A stretch of 64,000 nucleotides of DNA from Pedobacter boryungensis (GTDB taxonomy: Bacteria > Bacteroidota > Bacteroidia > Sphingobacteriales > Sphingobacteriaceae): NCBI RefSeq assembly GCF_013204825.1, contig NZ_JABMKV010000002.1:1054001-1118000 (forward strand), given 5' to 3'. Below, in pieces: positions 39,233 to 50,100 of this stretch. Made by a program: the position numbers and the translations under genes. The notes under the pieces are model-generated. The model did no database searches, was not told where the DNA came from, and saw only the letters and a list, made by a program, of their open reading frames with translations. Every line of letters begins with the position of its first letter. Positions within the stretch are counted from its first letter, which is position 1.

Positions 39233-39961
39233 TTATTTTTCTGACTTTAAAACTCTTAACCGATACGCCATCATCGCTGTTTTACCTAATTTTTGTATTA
39301 ATTTGTAATTTGCAACTGCACCAACCGCTGCGCCAACAACAGGAAGTAATTGCGCCATCTTAGCTAAATCTATGTAATCTCTGTATTCTTGTTGAAACGT
39401 TTGCCAATCAAACTGATCTGCACTTTCTGGTAATACAATTAGTTTTTCATCCCAATTCTGCATTTGTTTAAATACATTCTGTGTACCTATTTGGCTAGAA
39501 AATGCCAACTGAAAAATATGGAGAATGTAGAGTCTTTCACGGTAGTCTTTTACATCAAACCCATACAATGAAGCAATTTCAAAAAGCATTTTAATTTTTA
39601 TGCCAATTAAGATTGGAAAATCGGCCATGCTCATTAAAAATCCTCCAGCACCAGTTATTCCACCTTCGGCTGCACCAGTTTTACTATAACTTTCAATTTT
39701 TGCTTTTACTAAGGCTTCTCGGTGAATTAAACTCATGTCGATAGCTGGCATAGCCGATGTTGTATATGTAGAGCCAAATAAAACAGCCTTAACCATTTGC
39801 TTAATGGCTGTTGTAATTGCGCTATGAACTTTTGTGGGAATGTAACTATTAATTTTAGTTTGAACCTTGGTGGCTAAATTTCCAAGTAATGAAGGTTTTT
39901 TCATTAACTCCATTTTCCAAAACTGAAGTTCGTAACTCACTTGTTCTTCGTAACGCTGCAT
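39233..39961 (-). CDS. EcsC family protein
   Basis: 242 residues: SYELQFWKMELMKKPSLLGN, GAAEGGITGAGGFLMSMADFPILIGIKIKMLFEIASLYGFDV and a C-terminal LLPVVGAAVGAVANYKLI hydrophobic helix. EcsC proteins are associated with membranes; biochemical role unknown. The terminator 39976 upstream belongs to the neighbour. Confidence 0.85.
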   Translation of the reverse strand: MQRYEEQVSYELQFWKMELMKKPSLLGNLATKVQTKINSYIPTKVHSAITTAIKQMVKAVLFGSTYTTSAMPAIDMSLIHREALVKAKIESYSKTGAAEGGITGAGGFLMSMADFPILIGIKIKMLFEIASLYGFDVKDYRERLYILHIFQLAFSSQIGTQNVFKQMQNWDEKLIVLPESADQFDWQTFQQEYRDYIDLAKMAQLLPVVGAAVGAVANYKLIQKLGKTAMMAYRLRVLKSEK

Positions 39962-39975
39962 GGGTATTAATGTAC

Positions 39976-40009
39976 AAAAAAAATGCCCCGATTATTCGGG
40001 GCATTTTTT
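39976..40009 (-). terminator. Terminator after the OmpH-like gene
   Basis: AATGCCCCGA / TCGGGGCATT stem with 4-nt loop and A/T-runs on both sides; 36 bp after the minus-strand gene's stop. Confidence 0.88.
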
Positions 40010-40044
40010 ATCTATAAAATCCTAAGTTAACTTAGCATGATAAT

Positions 40045-40641
40045 CTATTTTTTATCTTTTGAATAAGCTTCATTTAAACCAACAATTACAGCGCTAGTTA
40101 CATCTAAGCTTTCATCAGCAAATAAAATTGCGCTATTACCTTTAGAGTAAGTTAAAACCATTTTATATCCTTTAGTTTTAGCATATCCTTTTAAATATTC
40201 TGCCACTTTGTTGTATAAAGCTTCTTGTTCTTTAGCTTGCTCATTTTGTAAAGCAGCACCTGCATTTTGTTGGTAAGCTTGTAGTTCTTGTTGTTTACGT
40301 TGTAATCTTTGTTCTGTAGAAGCTCTTTGATCAGCAGGTAACGTATTTTGTGTTTGTTGATACTGTTGCACTTCTCTTTGGAAAGCTTGAGTTTTTGAAG
40401 CTAAATCACTTTCAGCAGCTTTACCTTTAACTTCCATTTTAGCTTTAAGGTCTTTAAAATATTCGTATTTAGTTAACAATGAATCAGAGTTAACATAAAC
40501 AATTTTTTCATCAGCAGATACTGTTGCAGTTTTCGTAGTTGATGCATCCGTTTTAGTTTCCTTATTTCCACAAGCAGTTAGTACCGAAACTATTGCTATT
40601 GCAGTAGCTAAACTGCTTACTTTTAATGTAGTTACTTTCAT
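40045..40641 (-). CDS. OmpH/Skp family periplasmic chaperone-like lipoprotein
   Basis: 198 residues: lipoprotein signal ending VLTACGN (Cys24), threonine-rich linker, then DEKIVYVNSDSLLTKYEYF and a Q/K-rich coiled coil (QREVQQYQQTQNTL, RKQQELQAYQQN), ending VLTYSKGNSAILFADE. The shape matches Skp/OmpH chaperones that guide outer-membrane proteins. A candidate -7 TATATTTG lies on this strand at 40662-40669. The N-terminal lipid anchor differs from E. coli Skp, which is soluble. Confidence 0.88.
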   Translation of the reverse strand: MKVTTLKVSSLATAIAIVSVLTACGNKETKTDASTTKTATVSADEKIVYVNSDSLLTKYEYFKDLKAKMEVKGKAAESDLASKTQAFQREVQQYQQTQNTLPADQRASTEQRLQRKQQELQAYQQNAGAALQNEQAKEQEALYNKVAEYLKGYAKTKGYKMVLTYSKGNSAILFADESLDVTSAVIVGLNEAYSKDKK

Positions 40642-40730
40642 TCTATTTTAATAAATTTTAGCAAATATAAAAATCAAAACGGACTATCCTAAAAACATAC
40701 GTTTTTTAATCAATTTTTATCAGATTTTAA

Positions 40731-42767
<2,037 letters not shown>

Positions 42768-42814
42768 TCTTAGTCTGAAGTTAATAGTCGGAAAAGTCCG
42801 AAAGATGACACGAC

Positions 42815-42852
42815 AAAAAACCCCTTCAAGTTAATTCTTGAAGGGTTTTTTT
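42815..42852 (+). terminator. Terminator after gyrB
   Basis: AAAAAACCCCTTCAAG / CTTGAAGGG TTTTTTT with 6-nt loop. Confidence 0.9.
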
Positions 42853-42923
42853 ATTTTATTAGTTTAAAACTCTAAACTTAACAAGCTTTCTGACTTTCTG
42901 TCTATCTTGTCTTTCCGACTTAG

Positions 42924-43457
42924 CTAATTTCCTTTTTCCGATTTTTCTTTCAGAGACTTTAAGCCATCTTCGAAATCTTTGCCCATCATTTTGTCCATAA
43001 ATAAACCCATCCATTTGTTCATGGTGCCTACACTTTCGCCGCTAATAGTCCAGGTTGCTTTATTGCCATTACCTTCTTTAGCAATATCAAAACGAACTGT
43101 TGATGAACTTTCCATCGGTTTAATAAATTTCATTTCTTCTACAACCGATTGATTTGCCATAGCTTCAGTCAATTTCATTTGGCCAGTACCAACTTTATCA
43201 CCTACCCATTCATACAAATGACCAGGTTGACCTGGATTTCCAGTGATGGTAACTTTAGCTGTTGGTTCCATTTTAGTCCATGGATTCCACTTTAAAAACT
43301 CATTAAAATCTGCAACATTCTTATAAATTACACTATCAGGTGCATTAATAGTCGTGGTGCGACTAACAGAATAGGTTTTAGGCAAAAACATTCCGCCTAC
43401 GAAAAAAATAATTACTAATGCGACAATGATGCCGAGTAGAACTTTTAAAACTTTCAT
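42924..43457 (-). CDS. SRPBCC-family (polyketide cyclase-like) membrane-anchored protein
   Basis: 177 residues: one N-terminal transmembrane helix (VLLGIIVALVIIFFVGGMFL), then SRTTTINAPDSVIYKNVADFNEFLKWNPW, the START-type opening. The START fold binds lipid or hydrophobic ligands; role here unknown. Followed upstream by amidase and retropepsin genes on the same strand. Confidence 0.82.
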   Translation of the reverse strand: MKVLKVLLGIIVALVIIFFVGGMFLPKTYSVSRTTTINAPDSVIYKNVADFNEFLKWNPWTKMEPTAKVTITGNPGQPGHLYEWVGDKVGTGQMKLTEAMANQSVVEEMKFIKPMESSSTVRFDIAKEGNGNKATWTISGESVGTMNKWMGLFMDKMMGKDFEDGLKSLKEKSEKGN

Positions 43458-43513
43458 ATTTTATTTGTTTGGTTTACTTAAAGTTAATCATAAACCAATT
43501 GAAAAAACAAGTG

Positions 43514-44185
43514 TTATTTTTTAGCAGGAGCGCCTTTTAAATTTAAGTCTTGCAATTCTTCTCTAATTTTTCTCATGAATGATATTCCTGGGTCGGTTTT
43601 TTGAGAAAAATAATAAGGATTGGTTTCTCTCCATAAAGAGGTGTTTTTAAACCAAGTATGTTCATAATGACCAATCAAATATTGAATGTTATACTTTTTT
43701 GTTAAATAACGAACTAATTTTTCGTTGGCAGAAAGCTGCGCTTGAGTTAATGGATAATTGTCGCTTCCCACATTTTCAATTCCAATGGCACAATAATTTA
43801 AGCCAATTACATGTCGAGCAAAAACGGTATCTGGTAATAACTGATAAATAGAACCATCACGATCTACTAAATAATGTGAAGAGACATTTAAGCTGCTAGC
43901 ATTTACTAATGCTTTGCGTGAATTAGGTAAAATGGATTTATTAAAGGTGGCATATGTCCCCATCAAACTTCTAGAGGCTGTCCAATGCAAGACTATCATT
44001 TTGGGCGTAATTGTTGGCGTTTGTTGGATGAGATTATGTCTTCTTTTCAAATAATCTAAAGAAAGTTGAGCTCTCGTGTCATCAAAGGTGATTGGCTTTT
44101 GGATAATCTCAATTTGTTGTGCAAAACTTGTAATTGAGCTAAGAAATAAAAGAATTGGAAGTAGCTTTTTAAAAATGTGCATCAA
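43514..44185 (-). CDS. N-acetylmuramoyl-L-alanine amidase (Amidase_2), secreted
   Basis: 223 residues: signal peptide (LLPILLFLSSITSFAQ), then MIVLHWTASRS (Zn-ligand His), SSHYLVDRDGSIYQLLPD, AIGIENVGSDNYPLT, IGHYEHTW (second His) and QKTDPGISF (Asp ligand). It cleaves the amide bond between MurNAc and the peptide stem of peptidoglycan. Zinc ligands H-H-D are complete. 10 bp after the retropepsin gene. Confidence 0.9.
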   Translation of the reverse strand: MMHIFKKLLPILLFLSSITSFAQQIEIIQKPITFDDTRAQLSLDYLKRRHNLIQQTPTITPKMIVLHWTASRSLMGTYATFNKSILPNSRKALVNASSLNVSSHYLVDRDGSIYQLLPDTVFARHVIGLNYCAIGIENVGSDNYPLTQAQLSANEKLVRYLTKKYNIQYLIGHYEHTWFKNTSLWRETNPYYFSQKTDPGISFMRKIREELQDLNLKGAPAKK

Positions 44186-44195
44186 CGAAGTGAAA

Positions 44196-44633
44196 TTACT
44201 TATATAATCTTAATACTCTTTTCTGGTAATCAATTTTGGCGTTAAATTCCGTTAAAATATCACCGCCAATAATCGCAGAAATTGAAGGGTGTCCTAAAAG
44301 CAAATAAGTGTCTGTTACACTTTGTAAATCTAGCGCAACGGCGTGGTATTGCTTTAAAATCAAACTGCCAATTTTAAGTTTAGGAATAAAGCCTTGTAAT
44401 GTTGTGGCGGCACTAAAAATTGTAGCTGCCTGGGTATCATCACTTATGGTGAGCTCTTGAATGTGCTTTTCCATTAAACCTTTATCAAAAACAGATCTTG
44501 AAGCGCCAGTATCTAATACAGCAAACAATTTTTCTCCAAAAACAACAATTTCCACCAAAAGGTGGAAACCGTTGTCTTGTAAATTAATTAAGGTTAAAGG
44601 AACAGTAATTGTTCTCATATTTTCTGTTGTCAT
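44196..44633 (-). CDS. Retropepsin-like aspartic protease
   Basis: 145 residues with the active-site FAVLDTGASRSVFD (~33-46) and a second conserved ILGHPSIS/IIGGDILTEF loop. No transmembrane segment. The first ATG (44633) falls within a dispersed repeat at 44629-44684, so the real start may be the second Met (residue 6, 44618). Bacterial retropepsins are single-domain and act as dimers; substrate unknown. Confidence 0.8.
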   Translation of the reverse strand: MTTENMRTITVPLTLINLQDNGFHLLVEIVVFGEKLFAVLDTGASRSVFDKGLMEKHIQELTISDDTQAATIFSAATTLQGFIPKLKIGSLILKQYHAVALDLQSVTDTYLLLGHPSISAIIGGDILTEFNAKIDYQKRVLRLYK

Positions 44634-44684
44634 TCCGAGTAACGAGGAATATGATTAGAGATACTTCGTTTCGCTCTGCATGAC
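44629..44684. repeat. Dispersed repeat GTCATTCCGAG..GCATGAC
   Basis: Imperfect palindrome with GTCAT and ATGAC ends in the retropepsin/mdh gap; CCGAGTAACGAGG inside. It overlaps the annotated start of the retropepsin gene. Confidence 0.5.
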
Positions 44685-44693
44685 AAAATAAAT

Positions 44694-45632
44694 TTATACT
44701 AATTTCATTTCGGCCAGTACATTATTCATATTACGTACTGCATCAGCACTTTTATTGAATGTAGCTTGTTCTGTTTCGTTTAATTTATAATCAATGATTT
44801 TTTCCCAACCATTACGGCCAACAATCACTGGAACACCTAAACAAATATCCTTCTGACCGTATTCGCCATCTAAGGCAACACAACAGGTAAATAATTTCTT
44901 CTCATCACGTACAATGGCTTCTACTAATGCAGCACCAGCAGCACCTGGGGCATACCAAGCAGATGTACCCAATAATCCAGTTAAGGTTGCGCCACCAACC
45001 ATTGTATCGGCAGCAACTTTGGCTAAGGTAGCCTCATCTAGTAATTCGCTAACAGGTAAACTTTGGTAGGTTGCATAGCGGGTTAATGGAATCATTGTTG
45101 TGTCACCGTGCCCACCAATTACAAATCCTTGTAAATCGTTAGAATTACAGTTTAATGCAACACTTAAATAATACTTGAAACGAGCGCTATCTAATGTTCC
45201 ACCCATACCAATTATGCGATTTTTAGGTAATCCTAAAGATTTCAATGCCAAATAAGTCATCGTATCCATTGGGTTACTAATTACAACAATAATTGCATCT
45301 GGAGAGTATTTTAAAATATTTTCAGCAACACCTTTTACAATACCAGCATTAATACCAATTAGCTCTTCACGAGTCATTCCCGGTTTACGTGGTAATCCTG
45401 ATGTAATTACAGCAACAGCAGAACCTGCAGTCTGACTATAATCATTTGTTACACCTTTAATTTTAGTATCAAAACCCAACAAAGTAGCAGTTTGCATCAT
45501 GTCAATTGCTTTACCTTCGGCAAAACCTTCTTTAATATCTAGCAATACTAATTCTTCTGCTAATTCTTTTCTTGCAATGTTATCTGCACAAGTGGCGCCA
45601 ACAGCACCTGCACCTACTACCGTTATTTTCAT
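44694..45632 (-). CDS. mdh: Malate dehydrogenase
   Basis: 312 residues of the LDH-like MDH type: NAD-binding GAGAVGATCADNIA (~7-20), VITSGLPRKPGMTREELI, catalytic VIGGHGDTTMIPL (His in GGHGD). Interconverts malate and oxaloacetate in the TCA cycle. Divergent from the lipocalin gene. Confidence 0.97.
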   Translation of the reverse strand: MKITVVGAGAVGATCADNIARKELAEELVLLDIKEGFAEGKAIDMMQTATLLGFDTKIKGVTNDYSQTAGSAVAVITSGLPRKPGMTREELIGINAGIVKGVAENILKYSPDAIIVVISNPMDTMTYLALKSLGLPKNRIIGMGGTLDSARFKYYLSVALNCNSNDLQGFVIGGHGDTTMIPLTRYATYQSLPVSELLDEATLAKVAADTMVGGATLTGLLGTSAWYAPGAAGAALVEAIVRDEKKLFTCCVALDGEYGQKDICLGVPVIVGRNGWEKIIDYKLNETEQATFNKSADAVRNMNNVLAEMKLV

Positions 45633-45665
45633 TTTATGTTATATTTTGGAGTTTTAGTTGAAAAT

Positions 45666-45694
45666 TGTTTTACACGCCCAAGATATAGATTTGC
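45666..45694 (+). promoter_or_regulatory. Promoter of the lipocalin gene
   Basis: TTG (45666) - 18 bp - TAGATTTG (45687-45694); predicted leader of about 70 nt before ATG 45770. Confidence 0.6.
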
Positions 45695-45769
45695 TTCAGC
45701 TTACCCAAATGCTTTGCTATTTTTTAAAACTTTATTACAAAGAAATGGTTAAATAATAAACGATTAAAA

Positions 45770-46222
45770 ATGGAAAATCAAGCTGTAAAAGTGATAGATT
45801 ATTCAGCATTTGCTGGAAAATGGTATTCTTTATATTCTATTCCTACATTAATGGATAAGAATTGGAAGCAAACAACCGAAACTTATACCTTAATTGATGA
45901 CGAACATTTCGACGTTTATACCACCTACCACAAAGAAGGAAAGCCTGAAGAAAAATCAATTACTTCAAAGTTGTTTTTTGATAAAGAAAAACCAGATGGT
46001 GAGATGAAGGCGCAATTTTTTTGGCCCTTTAAAATCGGATATTGGGTAATTGAATTGGCGGATGATTACAGTTATGTAGTAGTTGGTCACCCAGATGAGA
46101 AATATCTTTTTATTATGGCTCGAGAACCAAAAATGGATCCAACTTTATTAAAAGATATTATAGAAAGATGTAGGCAAATGGGATATGACACAGGAAGTCT
46201 AGTAAGTCAAGAGCATGATTAA
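45770..46222 (+). CDS. Lipocalin family protein (Blc-like)
   Basis: 150 residues starting VIDYSAFAGKWYSLYSIPTLMDKNWK, the GxW lipocalin signature, then strands ending YSYVVVGHPDEKYLFIMAREP. No signal peptide is seen, so it is predicted cytosolic, unlike E. coli Blc. Bacterial lipocalins bind lipids. Gene is followed by a DJ-1/PfpI gene 78 bp later. Confidence 0.88.
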   Translation: MENQAVKVIDYSAFAGKWYSLYSIPTLMDKNWKQTTETYTLIDDEHFDVYTTYHKEGKPEEKSITSKLFFDKEKPDGEMKAQFFWPFKIGYWVIELADDYSYVVVGHPDEKYLFIMAREPKMDPTLLKDIIERCRQMGYDTGSLVSQEHD

Positions 46223-46300
46223 GTAGTTCTTTTGTCATTATATTCTTAGAATGAAAATTGGGCATAATAATGGTTTCTGTTTCAGAAAATATATAAAAAA

Positions 46301-46981
46301 ATGAAAATATTATTTGTTTTAACATCACATAGCGAACTTGGTAATACAGGTAAAAAAACTGGGTTCTGGATTGAAGAATTTGCGGCACCTTATTATGTTT
46401 TAGCAGATGCTGGCGCTGAAATCACTATAGCATCACCAAAAGGTGGACAGCCACCTATCGATCCAAAAAGCGATGAGCCAGATGCACAAACTGAAGCTAC
46501 CAAGAGATTTAAGAATGATGCAGAATTAAAAGAAAAATTGAGTAAATCGGTAAAATTGTCTGAAATTAATGAGCTAGATTTTGAAGCTGTTTTTTATCCA
46601 GGTGGTCATGGGCCGTTATGGGATTTGGCAAATGATGAAAAGTCAATAGCCCTTATTCAAGAATTTTTAAGTGCACAGAAACCTGTTGCTTTGGTTTGTC
46701 ATGCTCCTGGTGTTTTAATTAACGTGAAAGATGCCAATGGTGAAGCTTTAGTTAAAAATAAACAAGTTACTGGTTTCTCAAATACAGAAGAAGCAGCAGT
46801 ACAACTTACTGATGTAGTTCCATTCTTGTTAGAAGACGAGTTTAAAAAATTAGGCGGAAATTACAGTAAAGGGCCAGATTGGGGATCGTATGTTAAAAAG
46901 GATGGTTTACTGATTACTGGGCAAAATCCAGGTTCGTCTGAAGAAGCGGCTAACTTGTTATTGGATACTTTGAAAAAATAG
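46301..46981 (+). CDS. DJ-1/PfpI family protein (type 1 glutamine amidotransferase-like)
   Basis: 226 residues: LFVLTSHSELGNTGKKTGFWIEEFAAPYY, catalytic nucleophile in LVCHAPGVL (Cys about 137) and YPGGHGPLWDL acidic motif. Sequence resembles Hsp31-like glyoxalase III/deglycase proteins of stress response. Exact activity not decided. Likely follows the lipocalin gene in one transcript. Confidence 0.86.
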   Translation: MKILFVLTSHSELGNTGKKTGFWIEEFAAPYYVLADAGAEITIASPKGGQPPIDPKSDEPDAQTEATKRFKNDAELKEKLSKSVKLSEINELDFEAVFYPGGHGPLWDLANDEKSIALIQEFLSAQKPVALVCHAPGVLINVKDANGEALVKNKQVTGFSNTEEAAVQLTDVVPFLLEDEFKKLGGNYSKGPDWGSYVKKDGLLITGQNPGSSEEAANLLLDTLKK

Positions 46982-47192
46982 CATAACTATTCTTTAAAGA
47001 TTAAAGGTTGGGAAATTAAAACTTCTTAGCCTTTTTTTATGCATTCTTATTTCTTTATTATGAATGTTGCTGTTCCATATAATTGCTTGTTGATTTTTCT
47101 CACTTACCATTATTTTCATTGTGGATGTTGATAATTTGCTGACAAGTTAACAAGGGAATTTCTCTATTTTTGATCTCCACCAATTCCCAACT

Positions 47193-50100
47193 ATGTACCT
47201 GATTTTTGATACTGAAACGACTGGCTTGCCACGTAATTACAATGAACCTATTACCGATATCGATAATTGGCCACGTTGTATCCAAATTGCTTGGCAATTG
47301 CACGATGACATGGGGAAACTGATTGAGCATCAAAACTATTTGGTAAAACCAGAAGGGTTTAACATTCCGTATGATGCTGAGCGAATTCATGGAATTTCTA
47401 CGGAATTGGCCCAAGATCAGGGAATTGAATTAGTAGAAGTTTTAGAAAAATTTAACATCGCCCTTGGCAAAGCAAAATTTGTAGTTGGCCAAAATATAGG
47501 ATTTGATGTAAATATAATGGGTTGCGAATTTCATCGTTTGGGCGTGCCAAGTCCTATGACAGAAATGCCGGTTTTAGATACCTGTACTGAGATTACCGCT
47601 AATTTGCTAAAATTACCTGGCGGAAGAAATGGGCGATTTAAGTTGCCAACTTTAACAGAGTTACATCATTATCTGTTCGGTGTTCCATTTGCTGAAGCAC
47701 ATAATGCCACAGCAGATGTTGAGGCAACTACACGTTGCTTTTTAGAATTGATTAAAAAAGAGATTTTTAAACTTGAAGAATTACAAGTTGAGGCTGATTA
47801 TTTTCAACGTTTTAAAGAACTTAATGAAGGTCCGATTGGTTCGTTTGGCATACAACACGCCAATTTAAAAACTGAATCCGATAAAATTAGAAAACGTCAA
47901 CACGCTACAGAACCTGGTGGCATTTCTAAGCAAACTTTAGCCGGCAATAAACAAGAATTAGCAAGTGCAAATTTTATACACCTGCACAACCATACCCAGT
48001 TTTCAGTATTGCAAAGCACCATTAGTGTACCCGATTTGGTAAAAGCTGCAGCAGTACAAAATATGCCTGCTGTTGCATTAACCGATCATGCGAATATGAT
48101 GGGCGCTTTCCACTTTGTGAGTGCGGTAAGTAAACATAATAAAGAGGCTAAATCTAAAAATGAAGAGGCTTTAGCTAAGGGCGAAAGCCCAACTGCTCAA
48201 GTCATAAAGCCAATTGTTGGTGTTGAATTTTTTGTTTGTGGTAATCATTTAGATAAAACCCGACAAGACAATGGGTATCAGGTGGTGTTGTTAGCAAAAA
48301 ATAAAAAAGGCTATCACAATCTAGCCAAAATGTCATCAATTGCATATACCAAAGGCTTTTACTACGTTCCTCGTATCGATAGAAAAATAATTGAACAGTA
48401 TAAAAGCGACATCATTGTGCTATCTGGTAATTTATATGGGGAGATTGCCAGTAAGCTCCTAAATATGGGGGAGAAGCAAGCTGAAGAAGCTTTAATTTGG
48501 TGGAAGGAACAATTTAATGATGACTTTTATGTAGAGTTAATGCGTCACGGTCAGGAGAATGAAGATCGTGTGAATACAGATTTAGTTGCTTTAGCTAATA
48601 AACATTCTGTTAAGTTAGTGGCAACTAACAATACGTATTATATTAACAAAAAAGATGCAAATGCACACGATATTTTGTTGTGTGTAAAAGATGCTGAAAA
48701 ACAAGCAACACCAATTGGTCGTGGTCGCGGATACCGTTACGGCTTGCCAAATCAAGAGTATTATTTTAAATCTGCAGAGGAGATGAAAGCGCTTTTTGCA
48801 GATTTACCTGATGCAATTTTAAATACACAAGAAATTGCAGATAAAATTGAAGCGTACGAATTGGCTCGTGAAGTTTTACTGCCAAAATTTGATATCCCAG
48901 CAGAGTTTTTGGTTGAAGAAGATCAAGCAGATGGTGGTAAACGTGGTGAAAATAAATATTTACGACATTTAAGTTACGAAGGTGCTAAAAAGAGATATGG
49001 TGAATTAACCGAAGAAATTATTGAGCGCCTAGATTTTGAATTAGCTACCATTGAAAAAACTGGTTATCCAGGATATTTCTTAATTGTACAAGATTTTATT
49101 GCGGAAGCTCGCAGAAGAGATGTTTCTGTTGGTCCCGGTCGTGGTTCGGCAGCGGGTTCTGTAGTTGCTTATTGTTTATGGATTACCAATATTGATCCTT
49201 TAAAATACGATTTGCTATTTGAGCGTTTCCTAAATCCAGATCGTGTTTCCATGCCCGATATTGATATTGACTTTGACGATGAGGGTCGTGGTCGTGTAAT
49301 GGAATATGTAATTGATAAATATGGCTCAAGTCAAGTAGCTCAAATCATTACCTATGGAACAATGGCTGCAAAGTCATCTATTCGTGATACCGCTCGAGTT
49401 TTAGATTTGCCACTTTTTGAGGCAGATAAAATCGCGAAGTTGATACCAAATATGAAGCTGGCTAAGATTTTTAATTTAGATGAAAAGTCTTTAAAATCCG
49501 CTTTGCGACCAGATGAGTATGAAAAAATTATAGAGTTAAAAGCTTTAGCTGCTGCCAAAAATTTAAGTGCAGAAACGATTGAACAAGCTATAATTTTAGA
49601 AGGATCTTTAAGAAATACTGGTATCCACGCTTGTGGAGTAATTATTACACCAGATGATATTACCAACTTCGTTCCTGTAGCTACGGCAAAGGATTCGGAT
49701 TTATATGTGACCCAGTTTGATAACTCTGTGGTAGAGAGTGCTGGATTACTAAAAATGGACTTTTTGGGGTTAAAAACTTTAACCCTAATTAAGGATACTG
49801 TTAAACTCGTAAAGAAAAGACATGGTATTGATTTAGATCCAGATAGTTTTCCAATAGATGATGTAAAAACTTACGAACTTTTTCAACGTGGCGAAACGGT
49901 CGGCATTTTCCAGTACGAGAGTGCTGGTATGCAAAAGTACATGAAAGAGTTAAAGCCAACTGTTTTTGGTGACTTAATCGCGATGAATGCCTTGTACCGT
50001 CCAGGCCCTATTGCTTATATTCCGAGTTTCGTAAAACGAAAAAATGGTGAAGAGGAAATCAAATACGATTTGGAAGCTTGTGAGGAATTACTAAAAGAAA